From Streptococcus ictaluri 707-05 (lineage in GTDB: Bacteria; Bacillota; Bacilli; Lactobacillales; Streptococcaceae), in NCBI RefSeq assembly GCF_000188015.2, contig NZ_AEUX02000007.1:372001-436000 (forward strand): a DNA stretch of 64,000 bases. Direction: 5' to 3'. Shown piece after piece: positions 49,457 through 58,906 of the stretch (within the stretch, counting starts at the first letter, position 1; the number at the start of each line of letters is the position of its first letter). Under the pieces are notes generated by a model that saw only the letters and a program-made list of their open reading frames with translations, did not search any database and was not told the DNA's origin. The translations under genes and the position numbers were made by a program.

Positions 49457-50476
49457 ATGTCAAAAAATGCTTACGCACAGTCAGGTGTGGATGTGGAAGC
49501 AGGTTATGAAGTAGTTGAACGCATCAAAAAACATGTAGCACGTACAGAGCGTGCGGGTGTGATGGGTGCTATAGGTGGTTTTGGAGGAATGTTTGACCTT
49601 TCAGCAACTGGTGTCAAAGAACCAGTCCTTATCTCTGGAACAGATGGTGTTGGAACCAAACTTATGTTAGCCATCAAATATGATAAGCACGATACAATTG
49701 GTCAAGACTGTGTAGCCATGTGTGTCAATGATATCATTGCTGCAGGTGCAGAACCACTTTACTTCTTAGATTATATTGCGACTGGTAAAAATGAACCTGC
49801 TAAACTGGAAAAGGTTGTTGCAGGTGTCGCTGAAGGATGTGTTCAAGCAGGTACTGCCCTTATTGGTGGTGAAACGGCTGAAATGCCAGGTATGTATGGC
49901 GAAGATGACTATGACTTGGCAGGCTTTGCAGTCGGAGCTGCTGAGAAATCTCAAATTATAGATGGTTCAAAAGTTTCTGAAGGCGATGTACTTTTAGGCT
50001 TAGCATCAAGTGGGATTCATTCTAATGGTTATTCACTTGTACGTCGTGTTTTTGCGGAGTATAGTGGTGATGAAGTTCTTCCTGAGTTGGAAGGCAAAAA
50101 ATTGAAAGACATTCTCTTAGAACCAACTCGCATTTACGTGAAAGCAGTACTGCCATTAGTTAAGGAAAACTTGGTTAACGGGATTGCACACATCACCGGT
50201 GGTGGCTTCATAGAAAACGTTCCACGTATGTTTGCAGATAACTTGGCTGCTGAAATTGAAGAAGACAAAGTGCCAGTTCTACCTATTTTCAAAGCCCTTG
50301 AAAAATATGGAGAAATCAAGCATGAAGAAATGTTTGAAATCTTTAATATGGGAATTGGTCTCATGATGACTGTCAAACCTGAAAATGTTGACCGCATTAA
50401 AGAACTTTTGGATGAACCTGTTTATGAAATTGGACGTATCGTTGCAAAAGAAGATAAGGGTGTTATCATCAAATGA
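49457..50476 (+). CDS. purM: Phosphoribosylformylglycinamidine cyclo-ligase (AIR synthetase)
   Basis: PurM closes the imidazole ring, turning FGAM into AIR. The 339-residue protein starts [20 protein letters not shown] and shows [34 protein letters not shown] and [17 protein letters not shown], all conserved. AAAGAGGAAAG decides this start; a frame that begins at 49418 is rejected. Its last four bases overlap purN (ATGA), so the two are translationally coupled. Confidence 0.96.
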   Translation: MSKNAYAQSGVDVEAGYEVVERIKKHVARTERAGVMGAIGGFGGMFDLSATGVKEPVLISGTDGVGTKLMLAIKYDKHDTIGQDCVAMCVNDIIAAGAEPLYFLDYIATGKNEPAKLEKVVAGVAEGCVQAGTALIGGETAEMPGMYGEDDYDLAGFAVGAAEKSQIIDGSKVSEGDVLLGLASSGIHSNGYSLVRRVFAEYSGDEVLPELEGKKLKDILLEPTRIYVKAVLPLVKENLVNGIAHITGGGFIENVPRMFADNLAAEIEEDKVPVLPIFKALEKYGEIKHEEMFEIFNMGIGLMMTVKPENVDRIKELLDEPVYEIGRIVAKEDKGVIIK

Positions 50477-51027
50477 GCAAAAAAATAGCGGTATTTGCCT
50501 CTGGAAATGGGTCAAATTTTCAGATCATTGCAGAGCAGTTTCCCGTAACTTTACTGTTTACGGATAAGAGACAGGCTTATGCTTTAGAACGAGCGGATAA
50601 GCTAGGCGTGGCAAATTATAGCTTTGAACTCAAAGAATTTACAAGCAAGGTCGCCTATGAAGAAGCTATTGTGGCCCTGCTAGATGAGCATGAGATTGAT
50701 TTGGTTTGTCTAGCTGGCTATATGAAAATTGTTGGTCCAACTCTACTGGAAGCTTACGAGGGCAGGATAATCAATATTCATCCAGCTTATTTATCTGAGT
50801 TTCCAGGTGCTCATGGTATTGACGATGCCTGGCAAGCAGGCGTGACGCAATCTGGAGTGACTGTTCACTGGGTGGATAGTGGTGTTGATACCGGGCAAAT
50901 CATCAAACAAGTGCGAGTGCCTCGTTTACCAGAGGATACCATTGAGACATTTGAAACCCGTATCCACGAAACTGAATACCAACTTTATCCAGAAGTTCTT
51001 CGTGAGCTTGGAGTAGAAGAAAAATAG
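50473..51027 (+). CDS. purN: Phosphoribosylglycinamide formyltransferase
   Basis: PurN adds a formyl group from 10-formyl-tetrahydrofolate to GAR. The 184-residue protein has [15 protein letters not shown] at the phosphate-binding N-terminus, the catalytic [16 protein letters not shown] (about residue 107) and [15 protein letters not shown] (about residue 135). It starts inside the stop of purM. It is followed by a 106-base gap with an AAAGATTA / TTAATCTTT inverted repeat before purH. Confidence 0.95.
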   Translation: MSKKIAVFASGNGSNFQIIAEQFPVTLLFTDKRQAYALERADKLGVANYSFELKEFTSKVAYEEAIVALLDEHEIDLVCLAGYMKIVGPTLLEAYEGRIINIHPAYLSEFPGAHGIDDAWQAGVTQSGVTVHWVDSGVDTGQIIKQVRVPRLPEDTIETFETRIHETEYQLYPEVLRELGVEEK

Positions 51028-51133
51028 TATCTAGAGTAAAGATTAGCTTATTAATCTTTAATGATAAAATCGAAGTGATTGTCATTTAGAGAAGTATCAC
51101 AAAACATTTTCAAGAAAGAGAAAAGAGAGTATA

Positions 51134-52681
51134 ATGACTAAACGTGCACTGATTAGTGTTTCTGATAAAAATGGTATTGTTGAGTTTGCCAAAGCATTAA
51201 AAGATTTAGGTTGGGACATCATCTCAACAGGTGGAACCAAGACAGCTCTTGATGCAGCTGGACTTGACACTATTGCTATTGATGATGTGACTGGTTTTCC
51301 TGAAATGATGGATGGGCGCGTGAAGACCCTTCATCCTAATATCCATGGTGGCTTATTAGCTCGTCGTGATCTTGACAGCCATCAAGATGCAGCTAAGGAA
51401 AATGCTATCGAGATGATAGACCTTGTTGTGGTTAACCTTTATCCTTTCAAAGAAACCATTTTACGTCCAGATGTGACTTATGATTTGGCAGTTGAAAACA
51501 TTGATATTGGTGGCCCCTCTATGCTCCGTTCAGCAGCGAAAAATCACGCTAGTGTAACGGTTCTTGTTGACCCAGCTGATTATCAAGGCGTATTAGATGA
51601 ATTGGCTAGTCAAGGAGAAACGACCTATGAGACACGTCAACGGTTAGCAGCTAAAGTCTTTCGTCACACAGCAGCTTATGATGCCTTGATTGCGGAGTAC
51701 TTTACAGCACAAGTTGGTGAAGAAAAGCCAGAGAAGCTGACCTTAACTTATGATTTAAAACAAGCTATGCGTTATGGTGAAAATCCGCAACAAGATGCGG
51801 ATTTCTACCAAAAAGCCATTCCAACAGACTACTCAATTGCATCTGCTAAACAATTGAACGGCAAAGAATTGTCTTTTAATAATATCCGTGACGCAGACGC
51901 AGCTATCCGTATCATCCGTGACTTTAAAGACCGTCCAACAGTGGTAGCTCTTAAGCATATGAATCCATGTGGTATTGGACAAGCAGATACTATTGAGACA
52001 GCATGGGATTATGCTTACGCAGCTGACCCAATTTCTATTTTTGGTGGTATTGTAGTGCTTAACAGTGAGGTTGATGCCGCTACTGCTGAAAAAATGCATG
52101 AGATTTTCTTAGAAATTATCATTGCTCCAAGTTATTCTGACGAAGCGCTAGCTATTCTAACAAATAAAAAGAAAAATCTTCGTCTCTTGGAATTGCCATT
52201 TGATGCTCAAGAAGCAAGCCAGGTGGAACCTGAATTCACTGGTGTTGTGGGTGGTATGTTAGTTCAAAACCAAGATGTTGTGGAAGAAAATCCCGATACT
52301 TGGGAAGTAGTGACTGAACGTCAACCAAACGATCAAGAAAAAGAAGCTTTGACGTTTGCTTGGAAGGCCATTAAGTATGTTAAATCTAATGGTATTATTG
52401 TGACAAATGATCACATGACCTTGGGTGTGGGATCAGGCCAAACTAATCGTGTAGCTTCGGTTCGTATCGCTATCGAACAAGCTAAAGACCAACTTGAGGG
52501 AGCAGTCCTTGCTTCTGATGCCTTTTTCCCATTTGCAGACAATATTGAAGAAATTGCCGCAGCTGGTATCCGGGCTATTATCCAGCCAGGTGGCTCGGTG
52601 CGTGATCAAGAGTCTATCGAGGCTGCAGACAAGCATGGTATTACCATGCTATTCACAGGACAAAGACATTTTAGACATTAA
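51134..52681 (+). CDS. purH: Bifunctional AICAR transformylase / IMP cyclohydrolase
   Basis: PurH carries out the last two steps to IMP. The 515-residue protein has an N-terminal MGS-like cyclohydrolase domain (residues 1 to about 195; [34 protein letters not shown]) and a C-terminal transformylase domain with the [10 protein letters not shown] motif (about residue 275) and [35 protein letters not shown] precedes the ATG. A strong bidirectional terminator separates it from the converging CHAP gene. Confidence 0.96.
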   Translation: MTKRALISVSDKNGIVEFAKALKDLGWDIISTGGTKTALDAAGLDTIAIDDVTGFPEMMDGRVKTLHPNIHGGLLARRDLDSHQDAAKENAIEMIDLVVVNLYPFKETILRPDVTYDLAVENIDIGGPSMLRSAAKNHASVTVLVDPADYQGVLDELASQGETTYETRQRLAAKVFRHTAAYDALIAEYFTAQVGEEKPEKLTLTYDLKQAMRYGENPQQDADFYQKAIPTDYSIASAKQLNGKELSFNNIRDADAAIRIIRDFKDRPTVVALKHMNPCGIGQADTIETAWDYAYAADPISIFGGIVVLNSEVDAATAEKMHEIFLEIIIAPSYSDEALAILTNKKKNLRLLELPFDAQEASQVEPEFTGVVGGMLVQNQDVVEENPDTWEVVTERQPNDQEKEALTFAWKAIKYVKSNGIIVTNDHMTLGVGSGQTNRVASVRIAIEQAKDQLEGAVLASDAFFPFADNIEEIAAAGIRAIIQPGGSVRDQESIEAADKHGITMLFTGQRHFRH

Positions 52682-52682
52682 G

Positions 52683-52721
52683 AAAAAAAGACTGAATTCT
52701 TTCAAGAAATCAGTCTTTTTT
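52683..52721. terminator. Bidirectional terminator between purH and the CHAP gene
   Basis: AAAAAAAGACTGA and TTTCTTG-type inner bases pair with TCAGTCTTTTTT, giving a long stem with A and T flanks. It serves both converging genes. Confidence 0.88.
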
Positions 52722-52747
52722 AATAGGGGGATAGAATACTTTCTAAC

Positions 52748-53908
52748 TTATACTTTTTTAGCTTTGTCCATGATGAACCATGTTCCACGTGAACCCATCT
52801 GAACATAAATGCCGTTGGATGGCTTATCTACTTTTAAGACTTTATAAGTACCTGGGACGGTAAAGTATTCTCCACTGTGGAGAATTTGATCGCCAATTGT
52901 GTTTCCTTTGGCATCTGTTTCTGTTAGAGGACCTGGATCAATCCAGTTGTAATGAGTAGGGTCACCTCCAGCTAGTTGGCTACTAGTGATGAGACCGTTA
53001 ATAACTTGCGTGACTTTAAATACTCCAGGGAAAGTCACTTGATCTCCGACAACGATAGGGTTTTGAATGGCAGTGGTTGTGGTAGTTTTTGCATGTGTTA
53101 CCTCAACAGTGTTAGACTTTTCAGTTATTTTTTTCAAAGGGATATAGCGACGGTTTCCAGAGAAACTTAAGTAACTAAGCCAGTCATAGCCATCCGAACT
53201 TAGTAATTGATCATAATTGACAGATTGTCCAGCATCATAATAACCTAAATCTGGACTGTCAATTTTAGCTTCTCCTTTGATAAGGTGTTTTTGAGTAAAC
53301 TGATAAAGACCACTTTTGGGGAGTGTTTTATCCTTGTTGGAAAGCGGCTGGTTGATTTCTACAGAAGAAGATGAGGTGGTCGATGGTAGATCCTTAAAAT
53401 GGATGAAGCCACTGACTTTACTTTTATGTATTTGACGTTTATGATACTTTTCAGGTCCTTGTCCAGCATTATAATTATATTCTTCAAGTGTGACATAATC
53501 ATTTGATACCTCAGCAACCCAAGACACATGGCCATAGATAGCACTTGAGTTGTTTGCTCCCTTATCAAACCAAGCTACAGATCCAACTTTTGGCGTTTTA
53601 TTCACAGCGTATCCTTGTGTTTTAGCAATATGTCCCCACGTATGGGCATTACCATACCCTCTTGGTAATTGAAAACCATTGGCTGAGCTAAGGCGAAAAG
53701 CTACAAATGATGTACATTGACGAACATACATATTCCAAGAATCAATACCACTCTCTTTTTTCCATTTACTTGGGTAGTTATCACCGAGAACTTCTGCCTG
53801 AACCTGTGACACACTATTTGGATTAAAGAGTGGTGCAGCAGTGCTGATTGCTCCGTTAACACTTAAAAGGATTGCTCCTGAAACTAACAATTGATGAAAT
53901 TTTTTCAT
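52748..53908 (-). CDS. Secreted CHAP/SH3-type murein hydrolase (CbpD-like)
   Basis: A 386-residue secreted protein. The signal peptide (MKKFHQLLVSGAILLSVNGA) is followed by a CHAP amidase/endopeptidase domain at about 45-160, with catalytic Cys65 (YVRQCTSFVAF) and His127 (IYGHVSW). Two SH3-type cell-wall binding stretches follow (about 215-290 and 305-386). The layout is that of CbpD fratricins without choline-binding repeats; it has been annotated as a choline-binding protein in GAS, I believe because of this likeness. AGGAGG precedes ATG 53908. A TGCGAATA (cin-box) lies 22 bases upstream. It converges on purH and diverges from purD. Confidence 0.85.
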   Translation of the reverse strand: MKKFHQLLVSGAILLSVNGAISTAAPLFNPNSVSQVQAEVLGDNYPSKWKKESGIDSWNMYVRQCTSFVAFRLSSANGFQLPRGYGNAHTWGHIAKTQGYAVNKTPKVGSVAWFDKGANNSSAIYGHVSWVAEVSNDYVTLEEYNYNAGQGPEKYHKRQIHKSKVSGFIHFKDLPSTTSSSSVEINQPLSNKDKTLPKSGLYQFTQKHLIKGEAKIDSPDLGYYDAGQSVNYDQLLSSDGYDWLSYLSFSGNRRYIPLKKITEKSNTVEVTHAKTTTTTAIQNPIVVGDQVTFPGVFKVTQVINGLITSSQLAGGDPTHYNWIDPGPLTETDAKGNTIGDQILHSGEYFTVPGTYKVLKVDKPSNGIYVQMGSRGTWFIMDKAKKV

Positions 53909-53929
53909 TAATAACCTCCTATAACCTAT

Positions 53930-53937
53930 TATTCGCA
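53930..53937 (-). promoter_or_regulatory. cin-box (SigX/ComX promoter element)
   Basis: Minus strand TGCGAATA, an exact match to the TNCGAATA competence box, preceded by a T-rich stretch (TTTTTATCTCTTAAC). It lies 22 bases before the start of the CHAP/SH3 gene, with the AGGAGG site between. An 8-base motif alone can occur by chance; position and gene type raise the odds. Confidence 0.55.
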
Positions 53938-53939
53938 AG

Positions 53940-53996
53940 TTAAGAGATAAAAATGGCAATAGCTACTAAAAAAAGTGAAGCTAAATAGCTCATCAT
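53940..53996 (-). CDS. Possible 18-residue hydrophobic peptide
   Basis: Minus-strand reading MMSYLASLFLVAIAIFIS with AGGAAG about eight bases upstream. It is one hydrophobic span, like short membrane peptides or SHP pheromone precursors. It ends three bases before the cin-box of the CHAP gene. No rgg gene is adjacent, so a pheromone role has no direct support. It could equally be chance. Confidence 0.3.
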   Translation of the reverse strand: MMSYLASLFLVAIAIFIS

Positions 53997-54081
53997 ATTT
54001 GACTTCCTATAAATGGTCACGAAACTTTTTTTAAAAAAGAACGGAGTTTTAGAGAAAAGACGAGATATGATATGATTCTTA

Positions 54082-54105
54082 AAATACGAACAAATATGTT
54101 ATAAT
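54082..54105 (+). promoter_or_regulatory. Possible purD promoter with PurBox-like site
   Basis: TGTTATAAT (54097-54105) is an extended -10. AAATACGAACAAA (54082-54094) just upstream matches the PurBox at 11 of 13 positions but is too close for the -76 activation distance. A second, weaker match lies in reverse at 54114-54126. The leader to purD would be about 120 bases. The rest of the 53909-54232 gap holds the cin-box and the hydrophobic peptide. Confidence 0.4.
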
Positions 54106-54232
54106 AACTTTATATTATTCGTTATTAAGAAAGGAAATCCCTACTGTTACTGGTTACAAAATAGGTTTCTTATGTGAAATTATTTCTTTTCAAAAGTTAA
54201 AACTTTGTAATTGGTTCTAGGGAGTGTAAGTT

Positions 54233-55495
54233 ATGAAATTATTGGTTGTTGGTTCGGGTGGTCGTGAGCATGCTATTGCTAAGAAATTGTTAGCATCTAA
54301 GGATGTTGAGGCAGTCTTTGTTGCTCCAGGGAATGCTGGGATGACGCTTGATGGTCTGATTTGTGTGGATATAGCTATTTACGAACATTCAAAATTAATT
54401 GACTTTGCTCAGGAAAATACTATTAGTTGGAGCTTTATTGGCCCAGATGATGCATTAGCTGCGGGGATTGTTGATGATTTTAACAAGGTTGGTCTCAAAG
54501 CTTTTGGTCCGACGCGTTTGGCCGCAGAGCTGGAGTGGTCAAAAGACTTTGCCAAGGAAATGATGGTTAAGTACCAAGTTCCGACTGCTGCCTATGGCAC
54601 ATTCTCTGACTTCGAAGAAGCCAAGGCGTACATTGAAAAAGAAGGGGCGCCGATCGTTGTTAAGGCCGACGGTTTAGCTTTGGGCAAGGGCGTTGTGGTT
54701 GCGGAAACTGTTGAAGAAGCTGTTGAAGCGGTGCACGAGATGCTTTTGGATAACAAATTTGGTGATTCTGGGGCGCGCGTGGTTATTGAGGAATTCCTGG
54801 CTGGTGAGGAGTTCTCACTCTTTGCCTTTGTTAATGGGGACAAATTCTACATCATGCCAACAGCTCAAGACCATAAACGTGCCTACGATGGAGATAAGGG
54901 ACCCAACACAGGTGGGATGGGGGCTTATGCATCAGTTCCCCATTTATCACAGGCTGTCATTGACCAGTCCGTTGAAACCATTATTAAGCCTGTTCTTGAA
55001 GGGATGATTAAAGAAGGTCGTCCTTATCTGGGTGTCCTTTATGCTGGCTTGATTTTGACGGAAGCTGGTCCGAAAGTGATTGAGTTCAACGCTCGCTTTG
55101 GTGATCCAGAGACACAAATTATCTTGCCTCGTCTAACATCTGACTTTGCTCAAAACATCAGTGATATTCTTGATGGTAAAGAACCTGAGATTACATGGAT
55201 AGAGGGTGGTGTAACTCTTGGCGTTGTTGTTGCCTCAAATGGCTACCCACTGGCTTACGACAAAGGGGTGACACTCCCAACCAAAACAGAAGGCGACATT
55301 ATCACCTATTATGCGGGGGCTAAATTTTCGGAAGATGGCCAAGCACTGCTCTCAAATGGCGGCCGTGTTTACATGCTAGTCACCACAGAGAACAACGTCC
55401 AAGCTGCGCAGAGTATCATCTACAAAGAACTGGCAAGCCAAAACACGGAAGGTCTCTTCTACCGAAATGACATTGGCAATAAAGCAATAAAATAG
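54233..55495 (+). CDS. purD: Phosphoribosylamine-glycine ligase (GAR synthetase)
   Basis: PurD joins phosphoribosylamine and glycine, step 2 of the pathway. The 420-residue ATP-grasp protein starts [20 protein letters not shown] (typical) and has [20 protein letters not shown] (ATP binding, about residue 138), [14 protein letters not shown] and [14 protein letters not shown] (metal ligands, about residue 284). GGGAG precedes the ATG. It opens the purDEK group. Codon use here looks richer in G and C than in purC or purL. Confidence 0.96.
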   Translation: MKLLVVGSGGREHAIAKKLLASKDVEAVFVAPGNAGMTLDGLICVDIAIYEHSKLIDFAQENTISWSFIGPDDALAAGIVDDFNKVGLKAFGPTRLAAELEWSKDFAKEMMVKYQVPTAAYGTFSDFEEAKAYIEKEGAPIVVKADGLALGKGVVVAETVEEAVEAVHEMLLDNKFGDSGARVVIEEFLAGEEFSLFAFVNGDKFYIMPTAQDHKRAYDGDKGPNTGGMGAYASVPHLSQAVIDQSVETIIKPVLEGMIKEGRPYLGVLYAGLILTEAGPKVIEFNARFGDPETQIILPRLTSDFAQNISDILDGKEPEITWIEGGVTLGVVVASNGYPLAYDKGVTLPTKTEGDIITYYAGAKFSEDGQALLSNGGRVYMLVTTENNVQAAQSIIYKELASQNTEGLFYRNDIGNKAIK

Positions 55496-55530
55496 GAAGA
55501 CAAGAAAAAAGACTCAAAAAGGAGACAAGT

Positions 55531-56019
55531 ATGACACCTGACATTTCAATTATTATGGGCTCTAAATCAGATTGGGCGACCATGAAAAAAGCAGCTGATA
55601 TCTTGGACCAATTTGGTGTGGCCTATGAGAAGAAAGTTGTTTCTGCTCACCGCACACCAGACCTCATGTTCAAACATGCCCAAGAAGCGCGTGGACGTGG
55701 TATCAAAATCATCATTGCTGGTGCAGGTGGGGCGGCTCACTTGCCAGGGATGGTAGCTGCTAAGACAAACTTGCCAGTTATTGGTGTGCCTGTCAAATCA
55801 CGTACCCTTTCTGGAGTTGATTCTCTCTATTCCATCGTTCAAATGCCAGGTGGCGTGCCGGTGGCAACCATGGCTATTGGGGAGGCGGGAGCTACCAATG
55901 CTGCACTCTTTGCTCTTCGCATCTTGTCCATTGAAGATAGTAAGATTGCGGATGCGCTAGCTGATTACACAGAAAAACAAGGAAAAATGGCAGAGGAGTC
56001 GACTGATGAACTCATCTAA
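55531..56019 (+). CDS. purE: N5-CAIR mutase
   Basis: PurE (class I) moves the carboxyl group of N5-CAIR to give CAIR, working after PurK. The 162-residue protein has [30 protein letters not shown] (conserved His) and [16 protein letters not shown], all class I hallmarks. AAAAGGAG precedes the start. It overlaps purK by 14 bases. Confidence 0.96.
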   Translation: MTPDISIIMGSKSDWATMKKAADILDQFGVAYEKKVVSAHRTPDLMFKHAQEARGRGIKIIIAGAGGAAHLPGMVAAKTNLPVIGVPVKSRTLSGVDSLYSIVQMPGGVPVATMAIGEAGATNAALFALRILSIEDSKIADALADYTEKQGKMAEESTDELI

Positions 56020-57097
56020 AACTATTGGAATTATTGGTGGTGGCCAGTTGGGTCAAATGATGGCTATTTCGGCTATTTATATGGGGCACAAGGTGGTGAC
56101 TTTGGATCCGTCGGCAGATTGTCCGGCTTCGCGGGTTAGTGAGATGATTGTGGCAGCTTACGATGATGTGGCAGCACTGAAAGAACTGGCTGACCGTTGT
56201 GACGTCCTCACTTATGAATTTGAAAATGTCGATGCGGACGGTTTGGATGCCGTTATCAAGGAAGGGCAATTGCCACAAGGAACTGACCTGCTTCGCATTT
56301 CCCAAAACCGTATTACTGAGAAAGACTTTTTGGCTAACAAAGCTGGGGTCAAAGTGGCGCCTTACAAAGTGGTTAAATCGGCTGCTGATTTGGACGATAT
56401 TGACTTGTCCAAAAATTATGTCCTCAAGACGGCGACCGGTGGTTATGATGGCCATGGGCAAATTGTCATTAAGTCTGAGGCTGACCTTGCTGCTGCAAGG
56501 GAATTGGCTGACGCTGCTAATTGTGTTCTGGAAGAATTTGTTGCTTTTGATTTGGAAGTGTCTGTCATCGTTTCAGGAAACCAGAAAGAATTCACGGTCT
56601 TCCCAGTCCAAGAAAATATCCACAGAAACAATATTTTGTCTAAGACAATTGTGCCAGCTCGTATTTCTGAAGAACTTGCTGAAAAAGCTAAAGCAATGGC
56701 TTTGGAAATTGCTAAGCATTTGGATTTGGCTGGAACGCTTTGCGTCGAAATGTTTGCCACACCAGATGATATCTTGGTCAATGAAATTGCACCACGCCCG
56801 CATAATTCTGGGCACTACTCCATTGAAGCCTGTGATTTCTCACAGTTCGACACACACATTCTGGGTGTGCTTGGTCAGCCGCTACCAGCTATCCACTTGC
56901 ACGCTCCAGCAGTTATGCTCAATGTCTTAGGCCAACATACGGATGCTGCGCAGCAATTTGTTGCCAACAACCCTAGCGCCCACCTACACCTTTATGGTAA
57001 ACTAGAAGCTAAGCAGAACCGCAAGATGGGACATGTGACTTTGTTTAGTGATGTGCCAGACGAGGTTGAGGAGTTTGGTAAAGGGATAGATTTTTAA
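56006..57097 (+). CDS. purK: N5-CAIR synthetase
   Basis: PurK carboxylates AIR with ATP and bicarbonate. The 363-residue ATP-grasp protein begins with [20 protein letters not shown]. It carries [19 protein letters not shown] (about residue 142), [14 protein letters not shown] and the metal-site segment [23 protein letters not shown] (about residue 262). It overlaps purE, so expression of the two partners is linked. After it comes the unusual repeat-rich leader of purB. Confidence 0.96.
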   Translation: MNSSKTIGIIGGGQLGQMMAISAIYMGHKVVTLDPSADCPASRVSEMIVAAYDDVAALKELADRCDVLTYEFENVDADGLDAVIKEGQLPQGTDLLRISQNRITEKDFLANKAGVKVAPYKVVKSAADLDDIDLSKNYVLKTATGGYDGHGQIVIKSEADLAAARELADAANCVLEEFVAFDLEVSVIVSGNQKEFTVFPVQENIHRNNILSKTIVPARISEELAEKAKAMALEIAKHLDLAGTLCVEMFATPDDILVNEIAPRPHNSGHYSIEACDFSQFDTHILGVLGQPLPAIHLHAPAVMLNVLGQHTDAAQQFVANNPSAHLHLYGKLEAKQNRKMGHVTLFSDVPDEVEEFGKGIDF

Positions 57098-57134
57098 TCC
57101 TATTATTGCTTAAATTAAATGTAAAATTATTTAG

Positions 57135-57250
57135 AGAAATGAAGAGGGTGTTTCCGAGTAATTGAACTCGGGCTCTCTACTCTTTGGAAATAAAGAAAAG
57201 AAAGGAACAAGGGCATCGTATTTATTGAGCTGAATACGGGCTACGGACTT
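57135..57250 (+). repeat. Tandem leader repeat upstream of purB, unit 1
   Basis: A 116-base unit repeated at 57271-57388 with a period of about 137 bases. Each unit has two hairpins. The first is CCGAGT / ACTCGG (57154-57171) framed by GAGGGTGTTT and GGGCT; the second is CGTATT / AATACG (57217-57238) framed by AAGGGCA and GGGCTACGGAC. The spacer AAATAAAGAAAAGAAAGGAA between them is shared. No ORF is visible. It looks like a structured mRNA leader. Confidence 0.75.
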
Positions 57251-57270
57251 CCATTCAAAAATTAAGATAA

Positions 57271-57388
57271 AGAAATGAGAGAGGGTGTTTCCGAGTATTT
57301 AAACTCGGGCTACTCTACTCTTTGAAAATAAAGAAAAGAAAGGAACAAGGGCACTGTATTCTTTAAACTGAATACGGGCTACGGACTT
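57271..57388 (+). repeat. Tandem leader repeat upstream of purB, unit 2
   Basis: Second copy of the 57135-57250 unit. Hairpins are CCGAGT / ACTCGG (57291-57308) and TGTATT / AATACG; the arms are kept while loops differ (ATTTAA versus AATTGA-type), the pattern expected of selected RNA structure. Behind it a further stem-loop begins with GCAAAAAAAGATAGTTT and ends with AAAACTACTATTTTTGC (57389-57448), then a GCGG / CCGC hairpin, close to the purB start. Confidence 0.75.
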
Positions 57389-57481
57389 TGCAAAAAAAGA
57401 TAGTTTCTCCTAGAACTTAATGTTCTTCGTCAAAACTACTATTTTTGCGGTGTCCGCTTAACGCCCTTAATATCTTAAATT

Positions 57482-58774
57482 ATGCTAGAACGTTATTCAC
57501 GCCCTGAGATGGCGGAAATTTGGAGTGAAGAAAATAAGTACCGTGCTTGGTTAGAGGTTGAGATTTTGGCCGATGAAGCTTGGGCTAAGTTGGGTGAGAT
57601 TCCTAAGGAGGATGTGGCTAAGATTCGTGCTAATGCCGATTTTGATGTGGACCGCATTCTTGAGATTGAAAAAGAAACACGTCATGATGTGGTGGCTTTC
57701 ACGCGTGCGGTTTCAGAAACGCTTGGTGAAGAGCGTAAGTGGGTTCACTATGGTTTGACATCAACTGACGTTGTGGATACGGCCTACGGTTACCTTTACA
57801 AGCAAGCCAACGACATTATCCGTCGTGACCTTGAAAACTTCACTAACATTGTGGCTGAAAAAGCTAAAGAGCACAAAATGACCATCATGATGGGCCGTAC
57901 CCACGGTGTGCATGCAGAACCGACAACTTTTGGGATTAAGCTGGCAACTTGGTATAGCGAAATGAAACGTAACCAAGAGCGTTTTGAACATGCGGCGGTT
58001 GGTGTTGAGGCTGGGAAAATCTCTGGCGCGGTAGGCAATTTTGCTAATATTCCTCCATTTGTGGAAGAGTATGTTTGTGGCAAACTTGGCATTCGCCCTC
58101 AAGAAATTTCAACACAGGTCCTACCTCGTGACCTACATGCAGAATACTTTGCGGTACTAGCCAGCATAGCAACATCTATTGAACGCATGGCAACTGAGAT
58201 CCGTGGGCTACAAAAATCAGAACAACGTGAAGTAGAAGAGTTCTTTGCCAAAGGGCAAAAAGGTAGCTCTGCTATGCCTCATAAACGTAACCCAATTGGT
58301 TCAGAAAATATGACTGGTCTTGCGCGCGTAGTTCGTGGTCACATGGTTACAGCCTATGAAAATGTGCCACTATGGCATGAACGTGATATCTCACATTCAT
58401 CTGCAGAACGGATCATCACACCTGATACAACTATCCTTATCAACTACATGCTTAACCGTTTTGGTAACATTGTTAAGAACTTGACGGTCTTCCCAGAAAA
58501 CATGATCCGCAACATGGGCTCAACCTTTGGTTTAATCTTTAGCCAACGTGTTATGCTTAAATTGATTGAAAAAGGCATGACACGTGAGCAAGCTTACGAC
58601 TTAGTGCAACCTAAGACAGCTTACTCATGGGATAACCAAGTGGACTTTAAGCCATTACTGGAAGCTGATGAAGAAGTAACATCTCGTCTTAACCAAGATG
58701 AAATTGATGAACTCTTCAACCCTGTCTACTACACACAACGTGTTGATGACATCTTTAACCGTTTAGGATTATAA
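57482..58774 (+). CDS. purB: Adenylosuccinate lyase
   Basis: PurB releases fumarate in two purine steps: SAICAR to AICAR, and adenylosuccinate to AMP. The 430-residue protein starts [20 protein letters not shown], has [16 protein letters not shown] (catalytic His, about residue 140) and the superfamily signature [16 protein letters not shown] (about residue 262). No Shine-Dalgarno is visible before the ATG (TTAATATCTTAAATT). With the hairpin-rich leader this suggests control at the RNA level. A terminator follows. Confidence 0.96.
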   Translation: MLERYSRPEMAEIWSEENKYRAWLEVEILADEAWAKLGEIPKEDVAKIRANADFDVDRILEIEKETRHDVVAFTRAVSETLGEERKWVHYGLTSTDVVDTAYGYLYKQANDIIRRDLENFTNIVAEKAKEHKMTIMMGRTHGVHAEPTTFGIKLATWYSEMKRNQERFEHAAVGVEAGKISGAVGNFANIPPFVEEYVCGKLGIRPQEISTQVLPRDLHAEYFAVLASIATSIERMATEIRGLQKSEQREVEEFFAKGQKGSSAMPHKRNPIGSENMTGLARVVRGHMVTAYENVPLWHERDISHSSAERIITPDTTILINYMLNRFGNIVKNLTVFPENMIRNMGSTFGLIFSQRVMLKLIEKGMTREQAYDLVQPKTAYSWDNQVDFKPLLEADEEVTSRLNQDEIDELFNPVYYTQRVDDIFNRLGL

Positions 58775-58782
58775 GCATTTCA

Positions 58783-58806
58783 AAAAGACCTTAGGGTCTT
58801 TTTCTT
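58783..58806 (+). terminator. Terminator of purB
   Basis: AAAAAGACC pairs with GGGTCTTTTT over a short loop, followed by more T residues. Confidence 0.88.
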
Positions 58807-58871
58807 TTTATAAGAAAAACCGAATATTTATCACAAAATTCTTATATTTCTTAATTTTCTATTAATCCTTA

Positions 58872-58880
58872 TGCTATAAT
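58872..58880 (+). promoter_or_regulatory. Extended -10 promoter of comR
   Basis: TGCTATAAT, 26 bases before the comR start, with GGGAGGGTGGAG as ribosome binding site between. Confidence 0.65.
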
Positions 58881-58906
58881 AAAGAAAGGGAGGGTGGAGA
58901 TAAGGT

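Noticed and set aside
53940..53996. SHP pheromone of an Rgg system
   Set aside because: No rgg gene is adjacent and the peptide lacks the charged start typical of SHP; kept only as a low-confidence small ORF.
56012..56815. Antisense and alternative-frame ORFs (up to 243 codons) across purK
   Set aside because: purK is complete and well conserved in its frame; the others have low-complexity translations and no start signals.
57120..57400. CRISPR array
   Set aside because: Only two repeats of about 117 bases with a short gap, and no 25-40-base repeat with regular spacers; no cas genes in the window.
57120..57481. Guanine/adenine riboswitch before purB
   Set aside because: The conserved three-way-junction bases of the purine aptamer (TATA and CCTAC-type core) are not seen; the structure is a run of separate hairpins.
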